A stretch of DNA of 64,000 nt from Pseudomonas asplenii (GCF_900105475.1 NZ_LT629777.1:3348001-3412000), one strand, 5' to 3'; counted from the first letter of the stretch, positions 1 through 8,870 are shown. Made by a program: numbers and translations. The notes: generated from the sequence alone by a model not told the origin.

Positions 1-1293
1 GGGGTGAATTTCTTCAGCTAAGAACTCAATGAGCTCTGCAATCGCCTCAGACTGACAACTATTTGCTCTGATCGAACTAGGTAGCTTAAGAGCCCAATTC
101 TCTGCGGTTGTTTTTCGTGGTGCGAAAATAATGCAGCTTTCATCCTGCTTGAGGTTCTGCAGAAATGCGGCGATTGCTTCCCCTTTCTTATTTTTTGCTT
201 TGGAAAATAGCTTTTTATTTAATATCGTCTGTCCAGATAATACGTTTCCCGTTTGACTAAAGATTCGGTACTCAGCTGAAAGACTCTTGGATAGAAATGT
301 GATCGCAGCTCTAACCTGGAATACTGGGGTGGCGACGGTTGTCTCGTCCACAAGTTCGAGCCCTGACAGCTCTTTTAACGGTGTAACGATATCCTCAATG
401 AATGGCCCAGCGAATATGAACTGGCTTTGAGGGAAGCGGGAAACTAATCCATACAGGCAATTCTCGAAAACCATGCCTCGGCCTTCGGCCTCTAAGTTAT
501 GAATTTCGTCAATAAATATGATTGAAGGGCTTTTTAGTGTCTTATCTTGGAGGAGTTTGTTGCAACGTTCCGGTGTTAAAACGAAAATTATGGACTTTTC
601 ATAGTTTTCGGGTTGGCGATAGGTGGTATACACATGTGCGAGGTCTTTCAGGTCTGCCTTGAAATCCATGCTGACCTGGTTGATAAGGGCTTTAGTAGGT
701 ACCACGAAGACTGCGATGGCAGCATTGGCGGTGAGTCTTTCTACAATATACCTTCTTATAATGAATGATTTCCCTGCAGAAGTCGGTGCGGAAATTGCAA
801 CATTTGAACCGCTTTGGATAGCCGACCAAAGTTTCGCTTGGTAGTCTGTGAACACAAACTCTCCCGAGCTTTTCAGGTTGTGCGTCAGCCTTCCTCTGGT
901 TGATCCAAGCTCGACATCAAGCAATGTCCCAAAGCTATTATCATATCTACCATTGTTGAAGATGTTAGGAACGTGCTTACTGGACAGCAAATTTCCAGAT
1001 CTTGATTGAAGAACATAGCACGCACGCTGGTATGCCGGGTTTTCCGGAGCATACAAATGAAGTAGTGCGCCGAAAGAGTTGGCTAGGTTCTTCAACGCGT
1101 CAGAGTTGCCCAATGCTATGATTGAGGCAAGCCAGGTTGCGTGCTGAAGCCTATCAACCGGAATACGAATCTGATCGTTCGCTGCCCCGTTCTGTTTGCT
1201 CAAGAACAAGTGTCTTAACAGTTGGTCGTACGTGGCCACAAAATCCACGTCGCGGGACGCTTCCATTGGCAAGCTATCTGAGTCTCGAGACAT
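1..1293 (-). CDS. hamB: HamB-type DEAD/DEAH helicase of a Hachiman defence pair (C-terminus outside window)
   Basis: This frame stays open from the ATG at 1293 to the window edge, giving 431 codons with no stop. The helicase signatures are motif I (APTSAGKS, about residue 168) and a DEIH Walker B box (IIFIDEIHN, about residue 262), followed by the start of the second RecA lobe. The ATG follows the hamA TAG stop with no intervening base, so the two are co-transcribed and probably translationally coupled. In Hachiman systems HamB is an ATP-dependent DNA helicase that restrains and licenses the HamA nuclease. The helicase call is firm. The HamB call rests on the HamA-like gene directly upstream. 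A generic island helicase is the alternative. Confidence 0.85.
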   Translation of the reverse strand, partial: MSRDSDSLPMEASRDVDFVATYDQLLRHLFLSKQNGAANDQIRIPVDRLQHATWLASIIALGNSDALKNLANSFGALLHLYAPENPAYQRACYVLQSRSGNLLSSKHVPNIFNNGRYDNSFGTLLDVELGSTRGRLTHNLKSSGEFVFTDYQAKLWSAIQSGSNVAISAPTSAGKSFIIRRYIVERLTANAAIAVFVVPTKALINQVSMDFKADLKDLAHVYTTYRQPENYEKSIIFVLTPERCNKLLQDKTLKSPSIIFIDEIHNLEAEGRGMVFENCLYGLVSRFPQSQFIFAGPFIEDIVTPLKELSGLELVDETTVATPVFQVRAAITFLSKSLSAEYRIFSQTGNVLSGQTILNKKLFSKAKNKKGEAIAAFLQNLKQDESCIIFAPRKTTAENWALKLPSSIRANSCQSEAIAELIEFLAEEIHP

Positions 1294-2274
1294 CTACTTA
1301 TTCTTCCTTGACGCCTTCGGCTTCGCTTCCTTATGGGGCTCTTTATACTCGAGGCCGTGAATTTGTTTGAACAATGTTTTTTTAAACTTTTCGACACTAC
1401 TCATCGGAATCAGGAAAAATTCCATAAACAGCTTTCTAAGCTCTGCCTGAGTTTCAAGGCGCCCTCTGATATTGGCTATGGCCTCGGAAGAGTGGGCTAA
1501 TATCCATTCGGAGATTAATTCTTCTGCGTGATCTCTGTTAGTTGCTTCTTCTTCAATTTTGTCAATTTTGGCATCATCGTAAATCAGAAGAACAGGGAAA
1601 ATCTTATTGCAGGATTGATATTCTTCAGTTCCGGGGCGGAAAGCTTTAAAAAGGGCGTTTGCCTGAGCTAGGTTGAAATTTTTCGATATGTTGGATCGCG
1701 CAATGAATAGCTCGTGATCAAAAGAACTCGCCATATGGTCTTGATTGAACCGATCTACCGAGTCTAATGAGCTGCTTATCGCGCCACTTAGGCTTTGGTA
1801 GATTTTTGATTCGCCGATCAATATTGCAAGGTTGTCACCTCGTGTTCCAAAAAATATGCCATCACCACCTTTGACTTGGTCGTTCACGTTAGTCAGGAGC
1901 GTGAGTTTATGGCATACCATTGGAGTCTGAAATATTGCTTCAACCAAAAGGTAGAGGATTAGCTCTCCATATTTTCCGTCTTTTACCGGGTTGGTGTTTC
2001 CGAAGAAGCTCGAGGCTTTTGGATAGGCAGTGATCTCTTCGTTTTTGAATTGCTCAAGTGTCCGCTGATCAAATACGTAGTTTTCAATTCTATTGCCTAC
2101 GTATTCTGCGAACGCAAGACTTTCCTGCCGGTTACCTGAAAACTTCAGAGACAGCGCATGAGCCTTAATCTTGAGGTCGACAACCTCTGGGATTCGATGA
2201 AAAAATTTGTCTACCCATTCGGTCTTTACCGTGAGGTGCTCACTCCACGTGATACCTTCGAACAGCTTCTGCAT
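1294..2274 (-). CDS. hamA: HamA (DUF1837) nuclease effector of a Hachiman-type system
   Basis: This 326-aa protein carries the DUF1837 pattern: GELILYLLVEAIF, then HKLTLLTNVNDQVKGGDG, then ILIGESKIY. The D of GGDG and the E-x-K of GESK form a PD-(D/E)xK-like active site. In characterised Hachiman systems HamA degrades DNA and HamB is its partner helicase. The start at 2274 has a strong AGAAGGGA ribosome site five bases upstream. hamB starts immediately after this stop codon. The tail is lysine-rich. Family assignment is from recognised motifs and gene order, and activity in this strain is inferred. Confidence 0.87.
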   Translation of the reverse strand: MQKLFEGITWSEHLTVKTEWVDKFFHRIPEVVDLKIKAHALSLKFSGNRQESLAFAEYVGNRIENYVFDQRTLEQFKNEEITAYPKASSFFGNTNPVKDGKYGELILYLLVEAIFQTPMVCHKLTLLTNVNDQVKGGDGIFFGTRGDNLAILIGESKIYQSLSGAISSSLDSVDRFNQDHMASSFDHELFIARSNISKNFNLAQANALFKAFRPGTEEYQSCNKIFPVLLIYDDAKIDKIEEEATNRDHAEELISEWILAHSSEAIANIRGRLETQAELRKLFMEFFLIPMSSVEKFKKTLFKQIHGLEYKEPHKEAKPKASRKNK

Positions 2275-2308
2275 CTGAATCCCTTCTGGATGGTCGCGTC
2301 ATGCCAGA

Positions 2309-2336
2309 ATGATACTACAAGATTTTCGTTAGGTAA
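2309..2336 (-). promoter_or_regulatory. Candidate promoter of the hamAB operon
   Basis: On the minus strand a TTACCT -35-like hexamer (2331-2336) and a TATCAT -10-like hexamer (2309-2314) are 16 bp apart, about 35 bases upstream of the hamA ATG. This is a match by eye only. Confidence 0.35.
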
Positions 2337-2453
2337 CTGCCGCACGACCCCATGAAAGACAGGACATCGCTTCCCCTTGAGATAAGGGTTTGTGATTAAC
2401 GGCAACGATAAGGGCAGCGACCTGCTTGCCCACAAACCTACCAGTTAACTGTC

Positions 2454-2786
2454 CTACATCGATTTCACCGCAACCACTTCCACGTATCGATATCTTTTCC
2501 TAGCTGCCTTCACTGCTTCGTGCTCGGCCAGGAGGGTACTCAACGTATCTGTCTCGTGGGTCATCTCGAATGTTTTGCCCTCAAACTCGTTACCGACCTG
2601 CATCGTTACTCGGAGATGAGGGGTGAACGCTTTCGCGACCTTCCGTTTCGTCAGCGGTTTTGCCGGTGGTGCTGCTGCTATATCGAGTATCGGTGTCGAT
2701 ACTGGGGATATAGTCACTTGTGTCGCCGGCGCAGGGCTGCCGAAGAGGGCTCGGCGCATCTCTTCTTCGGTCAAATCTGTGTTCAT
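2454..2786 (-). CDS. Hypothetical protein, 110 aa
   Basis: I do not recognise a function. The protein starts MNTDLTEEEMRRALFG and has a Pro/Ala-rich linker at about residues 17-45. It ends in a compact basic domain with the repeated arrangement HLRVTMQVGNEF then KTFEMTHETDTL, which may be beta-strand rich. There is no signal peptide or membrane segment. It stands alone, upstream of and on the same strand as hamAB, with a separate gap of about 180 bp. Codon use looks like a real Pseudomonas accessory gene. The opposing ORFs over it are shadows. Confidence 0.6.
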   Translation of the reverse strand: MNTDLTEEEMRRALFGSPAPATQVTISPVSTPILDIAAAPPAKPLTKRKVAKAFTPHLRVTMQVGNEFEGKTFEMTHETDTLSTLLAEHEAVKAARKRYRYVEVVAVKSM

Positions 2787-3033
2787 GAGGTTTCTCGTGG
2801 GAAGGGATGTCGCGGGACTGATTCTAGCATTGCATGATGCAGTGCGGATGTTGGGCCTGCCGAGCCGCTAGCACTCCCTGAGGGGGGCAAGCCGGTGCGG
2901 ATTCCGGGCGAACTGACGCTCGGGTGAGCAAATTTCCTTCCCAGTTCCCTATTGGTTCGCGGTCAATCCTTGAAGAATGAAGTCGTCCTAAGGCAGCCGC
3001 CATAGGGGTTAACTCAGCTTGCGAGGCAAAACT

Positions 3034-3162
3034 ATGAGCACCAAAAGCGACGATGACAACCGGGCCAACCAACTCAACGACAACAACGACGCGTACTGGC
3101 AATCACGCGGATACGACGAGCGCCCAGAAGATTGGGAAGATCGCTCTGAGGAGGAGAACTGA
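3034..3162 (+). CDS. Small acidic protein, 42 aa
   Basis: This short ORF starts at 3034 and encodes a very hydrophilic Asp/Asn/Glu-rich peptide (MSTKSDDDNRANQLNDNN at the start, EDWEDRSEEEN at the end). It ends one base before the next start codon. Its last codons contain the GAGGAGGAG ribosome site of the next gene, which supports a two-gene unit. I know of similar small hydrophilic proteins in Pseudomonas accessory regions, without a function. It looks intrinsically disordered. Confidence 0.6.
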   Translation: MSTKSDDDNRANQLNDNNDAYWQSRGYDERPEDWEDRSEEEN

Positions 3163-3163
3163 G

Positions 3164-3316
3164 ATGGCCAACACACCTAAATCGCCCAAAGATGCTAACT
3201 CTGATCGGAAGAATCCTAATCGTGGTGCACTAGGAACTAATGCAGTCTGGGATAAGGCGCAAGGGAATCGCGGCAAGCAACTGAATCCGAATCAAGGCGG
3301 CGGTAAAGGCTCCTGA
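3164..3316 (+). CDS. Small basic Gly/Asn-rich protein, 50 aa
   Basis: The true start is taken as the ATG at 3164 because a GAGGAGGAG ribosome site lies just upstream. The longer frame to 3053 overlaps the neighbouring small gene. The product is hydrophilic and low-complexity (RKNPNRGALGTNAVWDKAQG, ending QGGGKGS), so probably disordered. The opposite charge to its 42-aa neighbour suggests, but does not show, that the two interact. Confidence 0.6.
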   Translation: MANTPKSPKDANSDRKNPNRGALGTNAVWDKAQGNRGKQLNPNQGGGKGS

Positions 3317-3361
3317 TTGATGTTCATCAGATATCGAGGCTGCACAGATGCAGTCTCGGTC

Positions 3362-4576
3362 TCAGAGCGGACTCATAGGTTTTCCAAGCGCCTCGCGGGC
3401 AATGCGATACTCCTGCCTATAGGCATCCATGATCCCCACGATGTGAGTTGCTTCGACACCGAGTGTGTTGAGTGCGTATAGGGTCTCAGTAAGCGTTTCC
3501 CCTATGCGAAGAATTACAGCTTGCATCCAAGTGTCGTAATCTCGACCTTCTGGGGACTCACCTGCAAGCAGCGCCTGCTCCACCGTCACTGCATTCGCCA
3601 GGCTGCATAAGGTTTCGAATTTTGGTCGCCCCTTTCTACGTTGCTCCCAATTCCTCAATGACCTGATGCGCGAGCCTGGTTCTTTCTGCTCTGCATCGTG
3701 ACGATCCCACAAATTTCCCAGGAATGTGATTGCTCGCTGTTTGCCTTGCCATCCTGCCCGTTTAGCCAACTGCTCGAGGGCTCTAGTTGTCGGGTTGTTC
3801 CACTCGCCAGAGACCGGATCGATGGCAGGTAACAGGCTATCAAATGGAATGATGTCCTGCATGCCGTCATGCTGAATCATCTCCCCGATATCTATGACGA
3901 TATCTGCGACAAGCCACGCAAGGATGCGTAAAAGGACGGCAAGCCTGTCCACAACGACAACGTGCTGGACGATCTGGTCATTTTCGGCAACCTCTTCTGC
4001 AGGATCGGAGTTCAGCCTGGCGTGTAAAACTGCACGCACAGCAGAGCAGCCGAAGCGGTCAACCAGTGGTGAGTCGGCGTATGCGCAAAGCTTTTCGAAA
4101 TGCCCCTTGTCAGAGTGCATATCAACGGCATTGAGAATTTTCGCGTTCTGGACGAAATCCATCCAGAAGCCCCGTGCCGTCTGGTGAATGAAGAGAGAGC
4201 TGTGGAAGAGTGAGTGCCATGCCTCGCCCGTTATCCAGACATAGCCCTGTCGGGCTTGATCAACAAGAGCATGAAGCATTAGCTGATGTGGCGCTTCCCT
4301 AAGCAGACGTGAAAGCATTCCCCGAGCCGGAACCCGTTGCGGCTCCTTCAGCAATCTTGAAAGCGTTTTGTCCACCGGCAGGTGGGGCCTGTGAACTCTT
4401 GCTGCACGCATCAGCTCTAGAAGAGAGGTATTAAGCAGCTTGAGAACGGCATCGAAGGGAATCAGCAGGGCATTGTTGTTCACACCCCGAAATGTCCTTT
4501 GCCCGTCTAGCCCTTCAATGTAATCGCAGAGCGTTTCGACGGTTACAATGGGTGGCACGGAGGATGGACTCATCAT
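3362..4576 (-). CDS. Uncharacterised 404-aa partner of the NYN nuclease
   Basis: No domain is recognised. The protein looks largely alpha-helical, without a signal peptide or clear membrane segment, though a hydrophobic stretch lies near the middle (VVVVDRLAVLLRILAWLVAD). I chose the ATG at 4576 because it overlaps the NYN gene stop in an ATGA junction, the usual sign of translational coupling. A GTG two codons earlier is possible. Coupling to a NYN/OST-HTH protein suggests it supplies the sensor, substrate selection or control of that enzyme. This is inference from position only. Confidence 0.75.
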   Translation of the reverse strand: MMSPSSVPPIVTVETLCDYIEGLDGQRTFRGVNNNALLIPFDAVLKLLNTSLLELMRAARVHRPHLPVDKTLSRLLKEPQRVPARGMLSRLLREAPHQLMLHALVDQARQGYVWITGEAWHSLFHSSLFIHQTARGFWMDFVQNAKILNAVDMHSDKGHFEKLCAYADSPLVDRFGCSAVRAVLHARLNSDPAEEVAENDQIVQHVVVVDRLAVLLRILAWLVADIVIDIGEMIQHDGMQDIIPFDSLLPAIDPVSGEWNNPTTRALEQLAKRAGWQGKQRAITFLGNLWDRHDAEQKEPGSRIRSLRNWEQRRKGRPKFETLCSLANAVTVEQALLAGESPEGRDYDTWMQAVILRIGETLTETLYALNTLGVEATHIVGIMDAYRQEYRIAREALGKPMSPL

Positions 4577-5367
4577 TTGCACTGCTGTTTGTGTCGCGCG
4601 TACATGGCAGCGCTGCCACCCGTTGCGCCGCGCGCCTGAATTTCGAAGGTGTGCGGATAGCCTTTGATTAGATCGCTTAGCTTCTTGTATCCGTGGGTGC
4701 GAGGATCAAACTCTGGCCGTAGCTTTGTGATATTTGCGCCCAGCGCACCCAGGTGTGCCCAACCATCTTCATCAGCGATATCGTCCAGAATTTTCGCGAT
4801 GAATCCGACCGGTGCCTTCGGCTTCTTTGTTTTCTCCATCGCGGCAGGTTTGACGGCGTCTGCAGGCAGGCTCGGGTCGGGAATTGGTTCTTCGTTAGCC
4901 GGCGTCAGGCCGTCCTCGCGAAGCAGCTCGATGTAGACGAATTTGTCGCATGCGGCCACGAATGGCCTTGGTGTTTTCTCTTCCCCGAACCCATATACCG
5001 TGAGTCCTTCTTCGCGTAGGCGAGAGGCAAGGCGGGTGAAGTCGCTATCGCTGGACACTAGGCAAAACCCATCAAAACGCCGGGTGTATAGCAAGTCCAT
5101 TGCATCGATGATCAGCGAGCTGTCCGTCGCGTTTTTCCCTTTGGTATAGGCGAACTGCTGGATTGGTTGAATCGAGTGATCGAGAAGGACTTTCTTCCAG
5201 CCGCCTAGCTGTGGGCCAGTCCAGTCGCCGTAAATGCGCTTGACGCTGGCTACGCCATACTTGGCGATCTCTTCGAAGAGGCCCTCAACGATTGCTGCTG
5301 GAGCGTTATCAGCGTCGATTAGGACAGCGAGGTGCTTTTGAGCATTGGAGGCGGTGTGAGTGGCCAT
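4573..5367 (-). CDS. NYN-domain (PIN-like) RNase with C-terminal OST-HTH/LOTUS domain
   Basis: Residues about 12-150 form a NYN domain of the LabA type: VLIDADNAPA at the start, then an aspartate-rich ATDSSLIIDAMDLLY, then CLVSSDSDFTRLASRLRE. These give the usual acidic metal site of PIN/NYN ribonucleases. After a Pro-rich linker comes an OST-HTH/LOTUS-like segment (FIAKILDDIADEDGWAHLG, then DPRTHGYKKLSDLIKGYP), expected to bind RNA. Length 264 aa is normal for the family. The start has AAGGA seven bases upstream. In an island next to defence genes it may act as an RNA-targeting effector, but ordinary RNA metabolism is also possible. Confidence 0.85.
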   Translation of the reverse strand: MATHTASNAQKHLAVLIDADNAPAAIVEGLFEEIAKYGVASVKRIYGDWTGPQLGGWKKVLLDHSIQPIQQFAYTKGKNATDSSLIIDAMDLLYTRRFDGFCLVSSDSDFTRLASRLREEGLTVYGFGEEKTPRPFVAACDKFVYIELLREDGLTPANEEPIPDPSLPADAVKPAAMEKTKKPKAPVGFIAKILDDIADEDGWAHLGALGANITKLRPEFDPRTHGYKKLSDLIKGYPHTFEIQARGATGGSAAMYARHKQQCK

Positions 5368-5538
5368 GGATCATCCTTGAATGAAAGCATCACCTTACCA
5401 CTGCATGCGCGATGAGATAGGGTTATGGGACAACGCCGATGCCATAGTTAGCCTAGCAATCAGCTGCCACCCAGTGTCGTCCTGCCACCATATGGTTCGA
5501 ACCACTGGATGGTTTTAGCATTTAATTGGAGCTTTGAT

Positions 5539-6669
5539 ATGCCGTTGACCGCTTTCTCCGTTTCCCGCCAGCAGGAACTGGATGTGGATCAGTTGCTCCA
5601 GCTTTTTGCTGACCAACACCAGCGACCGAAGCTGAAGCGCTCTGAGCCCATTCCGGAAATCTGGAAGCAGGTCATTCACGCTGATGTTGAATGCCCCGCG
5701 TGCTTTGCGAAGGGGGCCGAGCTGGTTCGTGCCACCAGTTCCAAAGTCACTGGGGAGGCCATCAAACAGGCCTACTTCCGGTTTCCAGGTGGTCATCATG
5801 TGTTCTGCGACTTTGCCGCTCTGTCACCTGGGGAGGCTCCGGAAGGCTTGGTGCAGTTCAGCTCAACTGCTCGCGATGGTTTGTCACGGGCAGTCCGAGA
5901 TCTGGTATGCAAAGGTATTCACCTAGGACTTCTTGATCAGGCGAGGATCAGGAGCATGCGTGAATGGTTCCATAATAAGAAAGCAAGTGCAGGGTTTCAG
6001 GTAACTCTCGATCCCAAGGTTTTCCAGTGGGTAGCGGCGGTGCAAGCGGCTGCCTGGCCTGTGCGGTATCAGCCGCAATGGCTGACCATAAGCAACGAGC
6101 TTCTGGGAGTACCAGGCTTCCAGATGAAGACGGCGATGGAGGTGATGCTATGTCGTCGTCACGAATCGCTACTGACTTTCCTGAGCGAACGTACAGTGAT
6201 GCTGAGGCCTATGGTGAGTCGAATTGAAAAGCTCCTGAACGCCAACAGTTCGAGGGTCGTGTTCGATCCAACCATCCTGAAGGTAGAGTACGGCGCGACC
6301 TTTGAGCTCTCTCGCTTTATTTCCAACCATTATCATCCGATTCAGAAAGCACTTGGCAGGAGCTACGTCGATGTCAAGGCGTGTAAGCCGCTCATGGCGT
6401 TTACCGCTCTTCTGCTTTTTTTGAGCGACTGGGATCTGAATAAAGCGGCCTCGCTTTTTGCCCAGATCGCCAGCTACCGAGGCGATGCCGACCAAAATCT
6501 GGGTAATGTCATGGGTCTCAACCCATTCCATGATTACGATTCTTGGGCGGCGCTAAAGGTGCTGCAGGAAATCCCTGTTCAGGAGTACGAGGCTTACGAT
6601 CTCGACCACCGCCCCAAAGAGTGGATGATTGAAGCGGAGGCCGCCTTGGCAATGGGCCAGTCGTTTTAA
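5539..6669 (+). CDS. Uncharacterised protein, 376 aa
   Basis: Not recognised. I chose the ATG at 5539, with TTGGAG about seven bases upstream, over the GTG at 5509. The N-terminal third contains CPACFAKGAE and HHVFCDF, a possible Cys/His metal site. The rest appears helical. It begins a run of three same-strand genes with gaps of about 50 and 67 bp (5539, 6720, 7822), which may be one transcription unit. No signal peptide or transmembrane segment is seen. Confidence 0.7.
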   Translation: MPLTAFSVSRQQELDVDQLLQLFADQHQRPKLKRSEPIPEIWKQVIHADVECPACFAKGAELVRATSSKVTGEAIKQAYFRFPGGHHVFCDFAALSPGEAPEGLVQFSSTARDGLSRAVRDLVCKGIHLGLLDQARIRSMREWFHNKKASAGFQVTLDPKVFQWVAAVQAAAWPVRYQPQWLTISNELLGVPGFQMKTAMEVMLCRRHESLLTFLSERTVMLRPMVSRIEKLLNANSSRVVFDPTILKVEYGATFELSRFISNHYHPIQKALGRSYVDVKACKPLMAFTALLLFLSDWDLNKAASLFAQIASYRGDADQNLGNVMGLNPFHDYDSWAALKVLQEIPVQEYEAYDLDHRPKEWMIEAEAALAMGQSF

Positions 6670-6719
6670 AGAGTAGAAATTTACTAAAGTTGCTTGGTGC
6701 GGTTCAGGGAAAACATACT

Positions 6720-7754
6720 GTGGAGATTCTGCTGGTAGCTTTCAAAATTGTCGGGATTCTGATGTCAGGGGTTCTCGGCGTCTTGAGTAGTGTCTTGAAA
6801 ATCAGAGATGCCTCTGGGCAGTTGACGATTAAAGGGAAGATTTTTATCGCTGGTAGTGTCGCTGGCTTGTGTATTGCTCTGATTTCGCAAATTCTGGAGA
6901 CATATATTCAACGTCAGTCACAGGCTGTCTCGCAGGCGGAAAGTTTGGAGTCTGCTCGAAAACTTCAACAAATCATGTTCGACCTGAACCGATCTCTTCA
7001 GCCGCTTGGGAAATTCAGTGTATTTGTTTATAAGGCGGATGTGTCATTGGATGATCCTGCTTTTGATGGATATAAGGAAAGGTTGAGGAAGGCAATAGAA
7101 ATTTATTTGCGAAAAGGTCAGCGGGAGCGAATGAAGGAACGGGATATTTCCGCTCCATTTGGAATTGGGCAGAAAGAAGATGGCTATCGACCATCCTACG
7201 TTGAGGTTGAGCCCGGTGGTAAATATTATCCTTCTACTAAGGATGGCAAGAAGATAAGCTCAATGGTATTTCCCCTGTGCTATCGTTTTGTGTTTTTTAA
7301 AGATCCTATCGAAGCCTCTGATTATCATCCTATAAACCATTTCGGTAAGGGGTTGGGCGATTTGCGTGCAGATAACTTTATGCCAAAGCCCTTTCCGCTC
7401 ACAAAAGACTTAGTAACTGGTGCTTATTCGATTACTGGTCGTTTGGAGTTCCGCACTTGGGAGGATGTCAGTGGGAAGATTTTTTCGATCCCCGATCTCC
7501 GTGGGTCGCAGCTTCTGGTTTCTACTTGTGGTAAACCTATGCGCAGTTGGACGTGGCAAGGAAGTAAGAAAGTTTATCACAATCCTGTTGATACTAAGTT
7601 CGAGCTTGGTTCGATGAGTCTCCAGTTTGATAAGCGAAAGGCAAATATTTCAAAGGAGGAGCTAAAGCGGTTTGAAAGAAAAGGTGAAGTGTATTGGGAG
7701 TATCGATTTCCAACGACTCAAGAGGGTCTGGCTAAATTGTTCAGTGGCTCTTGA
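6720..7754 (+). CDS. Two-helix membrane-anchored protein of unknown function
   Basis: The N-terminus holds two hydrophobic helices (about residues 2-27 and 38-58) with a short charged loop between. A heptad-like Gln/Ser-rich stretch follows (QSQAVSQAESLESARKLQ), then a soluble domain of about 260 residues with no family I can name. I prefer the GTG at 6720, which has AGGGA upstream. A TTG at 6690 is also open. It is AT-richer than its neighbours, a sign of separate acquisition. It sits between two unknown soluble proteins on the same strand. A membrane anchor plus coiled coil is common in defence sensors and effectors, but nothing here proves that role. Confidence 0.65.
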   Translation: MEILLVAFKIVGILMSGVLGVLSSVLKIRDASGQLTIKGKIFIAGSVAGLCIALISQILETYIQRQSQAVSQAESLESARKLQQIMFDLNRSLQPLGKFSVFVYKADVSLDDPAFDGYKERLRKAIEIYLRKGQRERMKERDISAPFGIGQKEDGYRPSYVEVEPGGKYYPSTKDGKKISSMVFPLCYRFVFFKDPIEASDYHPINHFGKGLGDLRADNFMPKPFPLTKDLVTGAYSITGRLEFRTWEDVSGKIFSIPDLRGSQLLVSTCGKPMRSWTWQGSKKVYHNPVDTKFELGSMSLQFDKRKANISKEELKRFERKGEVYWEYRFPTTQEGLAKLFSGS

Positions 7755-7821
7755 TGACGGTAGTCAAGTACAAACTTCCTCAGGATCAAGAACCTTAACT
7801 CATTTCATTTGAGGATATCCA

Positions 7822-8682
7822 ATGCCATCGACTGGCCGCACTCCGTCTCAGCGCGATCCAGAACAAGACTTCGCCGCCCTTACTGAGCTGTTTGCGGCGA
7901 TGATTGAATCACAGTACGGCCAACCCCTGACACCGGATGACGCCTGGGTCAACTATGCCCAGATTCTGGCGGTGAAGCTGTTCAAGCAGGCGTGCTCGGT
8001 CAGAGTGCTCATCAACACGACTCAGCTGAATTTCCAGGATGGTAAAGAGATCATCTTCGTGGATCATTCCTCCGCTACGATCCTTGCCCGGGCCTGCCTC
8101 GAAACCTTCATTGTGTTCCATTGGATTTTCCAGAGCCAGGATCCCGGCCTGAGGAAATTCCGGCAGGGGGTTTGGCGGTTGGGTGGTCTCAGAGATCGGC
8201 TGAGGCTGCACCCGTCAACAGAGCAGGCCAAGGAAACGATTGATGCCACACGACTACAGGTTGCACAGCAAGTCGCTGAGATCGAGGCCTCACCGTACCT
8301 TGGAGACTACAAGCCGGAGCAAGCAAAGCGGCTGCTTAAGGGGGAGTGGAGGGTAGGATGGTCGTGGACGGACGAGGCGGTGAGGGCGGGCTTCAATAAG
8401 AAGTATTTCCAGAACGTGTACTCCCATTTCTGCGGGTATGCCCATAGCTCCTACATCAGTTCCATGCAGATGGGGGAAGCGCAGTCGTTGGAGGATCAGC
8501 GGATGCTGGCTATAGTAGCCTTGCAGACCTCCGTGCACGTCATGGCGAGAACGGTGGCGTTCTATGCGGAGCTGTTCTCAAGAGGCCGGGCTATCTTGGA
8601 GTCGGCGCCGGCAGAGGCTCAGAAGGCGGTCTACTTCTGGGGCTTCACGAGTGAAGATATGGATCACCTTTTTGACGAGTGA
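7822..8682 (+). CDS. DUF5677-like protein
   Basis: This 286-aa, mostly helical protein has a central stretch (DHSSATILARACLETFIVFH) of the type seen in DUF5677, where a helical bundle carries a conserved Arg and Glu. A later FCGYAHSSYIS segment is also like that family, whose members often end the core with a conserved histidine helix. The start has GAGGATATCC upstream. The function of DUF5677 is not established; HEPN-like folds have been suggested for related helical proteins. It is the last gene of the 5539-8682 group. The family call is from memory and moderate. Confidence 0.65.
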   Translation: MPSTGRTPSQRDPEQDFAALTELFAAMIESQYGQPLTPDDAWVNYAQILAVKLFKQACSVRVLINTTQLNFQDGKEIIFVDHSSATILARACLETFIVFHWIFQSQDPGLRKFRQGVWRLGGLRDRLRLHPSTEQAKETIDATRLQVAQQVAEIEASPYLGDYKPEQAKRLLKGEWRVGWSWTDEAVRAGFNKKYFQNVYSHFCGYAHSSYISSMQMGEAQSLEDQRMLAIVALQTSVHVMARTVAFYAELFSRGRAILESAPAEAQKAVYFWGFTSEDMDHLFDE

Positions 8683-8693
8683 TAGTGGGGAGG

Positions 8694-8814
8694 GCAATGC
8701 CGCTTCGCGGCCGGACTGTCGTAAACGGAGCCTCTGCGTTCCGAATCGTCTCGGCCACTTTCGAGCTGACATTCTTTACGCCTTCGGCCTTCCTGGCCGG
8801 CGCGCTCCGCTTGC
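8694..8814 (-). repeat. Island structured repeat, copy 1 (minus strand)
   Basis: On the minus strand it starts GCAAGCGGAGCGCGCC, continues through a GGCC-GGAA-GGCC hairpin, a GAGACG box, and ends with TTTACGACAGTCCGGCCGC. These boxes are shared with copies at 10431, 19495, 22619 and 23780. It is the most divergent in its middle part. It lies between convergent genes. Nature unknown: a structured RNA or a small mobile site. Confidence 0.7.
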
Positions 8815-8819
8815 TACGA

Positions 8820-8840
8820 AAGCCCTTTAACAAAGGGCTT
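8820..8840. terminator. Hairpin between convergent genes
   Basis: AAGCCCTTT and AAAGGGCTT form a perfect 9-bp stem with a 3-base loop (AAC). It lies downstream of both the plus-strand gene ending at 8682 and the minus-strand gene ending at 8871, next to the structured repeat. U-runs are weak, so it may instead be part of the repeat unit. Confidence 0.4.
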
Positions 8841-8870
8841 GTTACAATCTGCGAAAGAATAATCAGTGCC

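Noticed and set aside
2520..2871. Plus-strand frames opposite the 110-aa gene
   Set aside because: Overlap a better supported minus-strand gene; Cys/Arg-rich and without homology signals.
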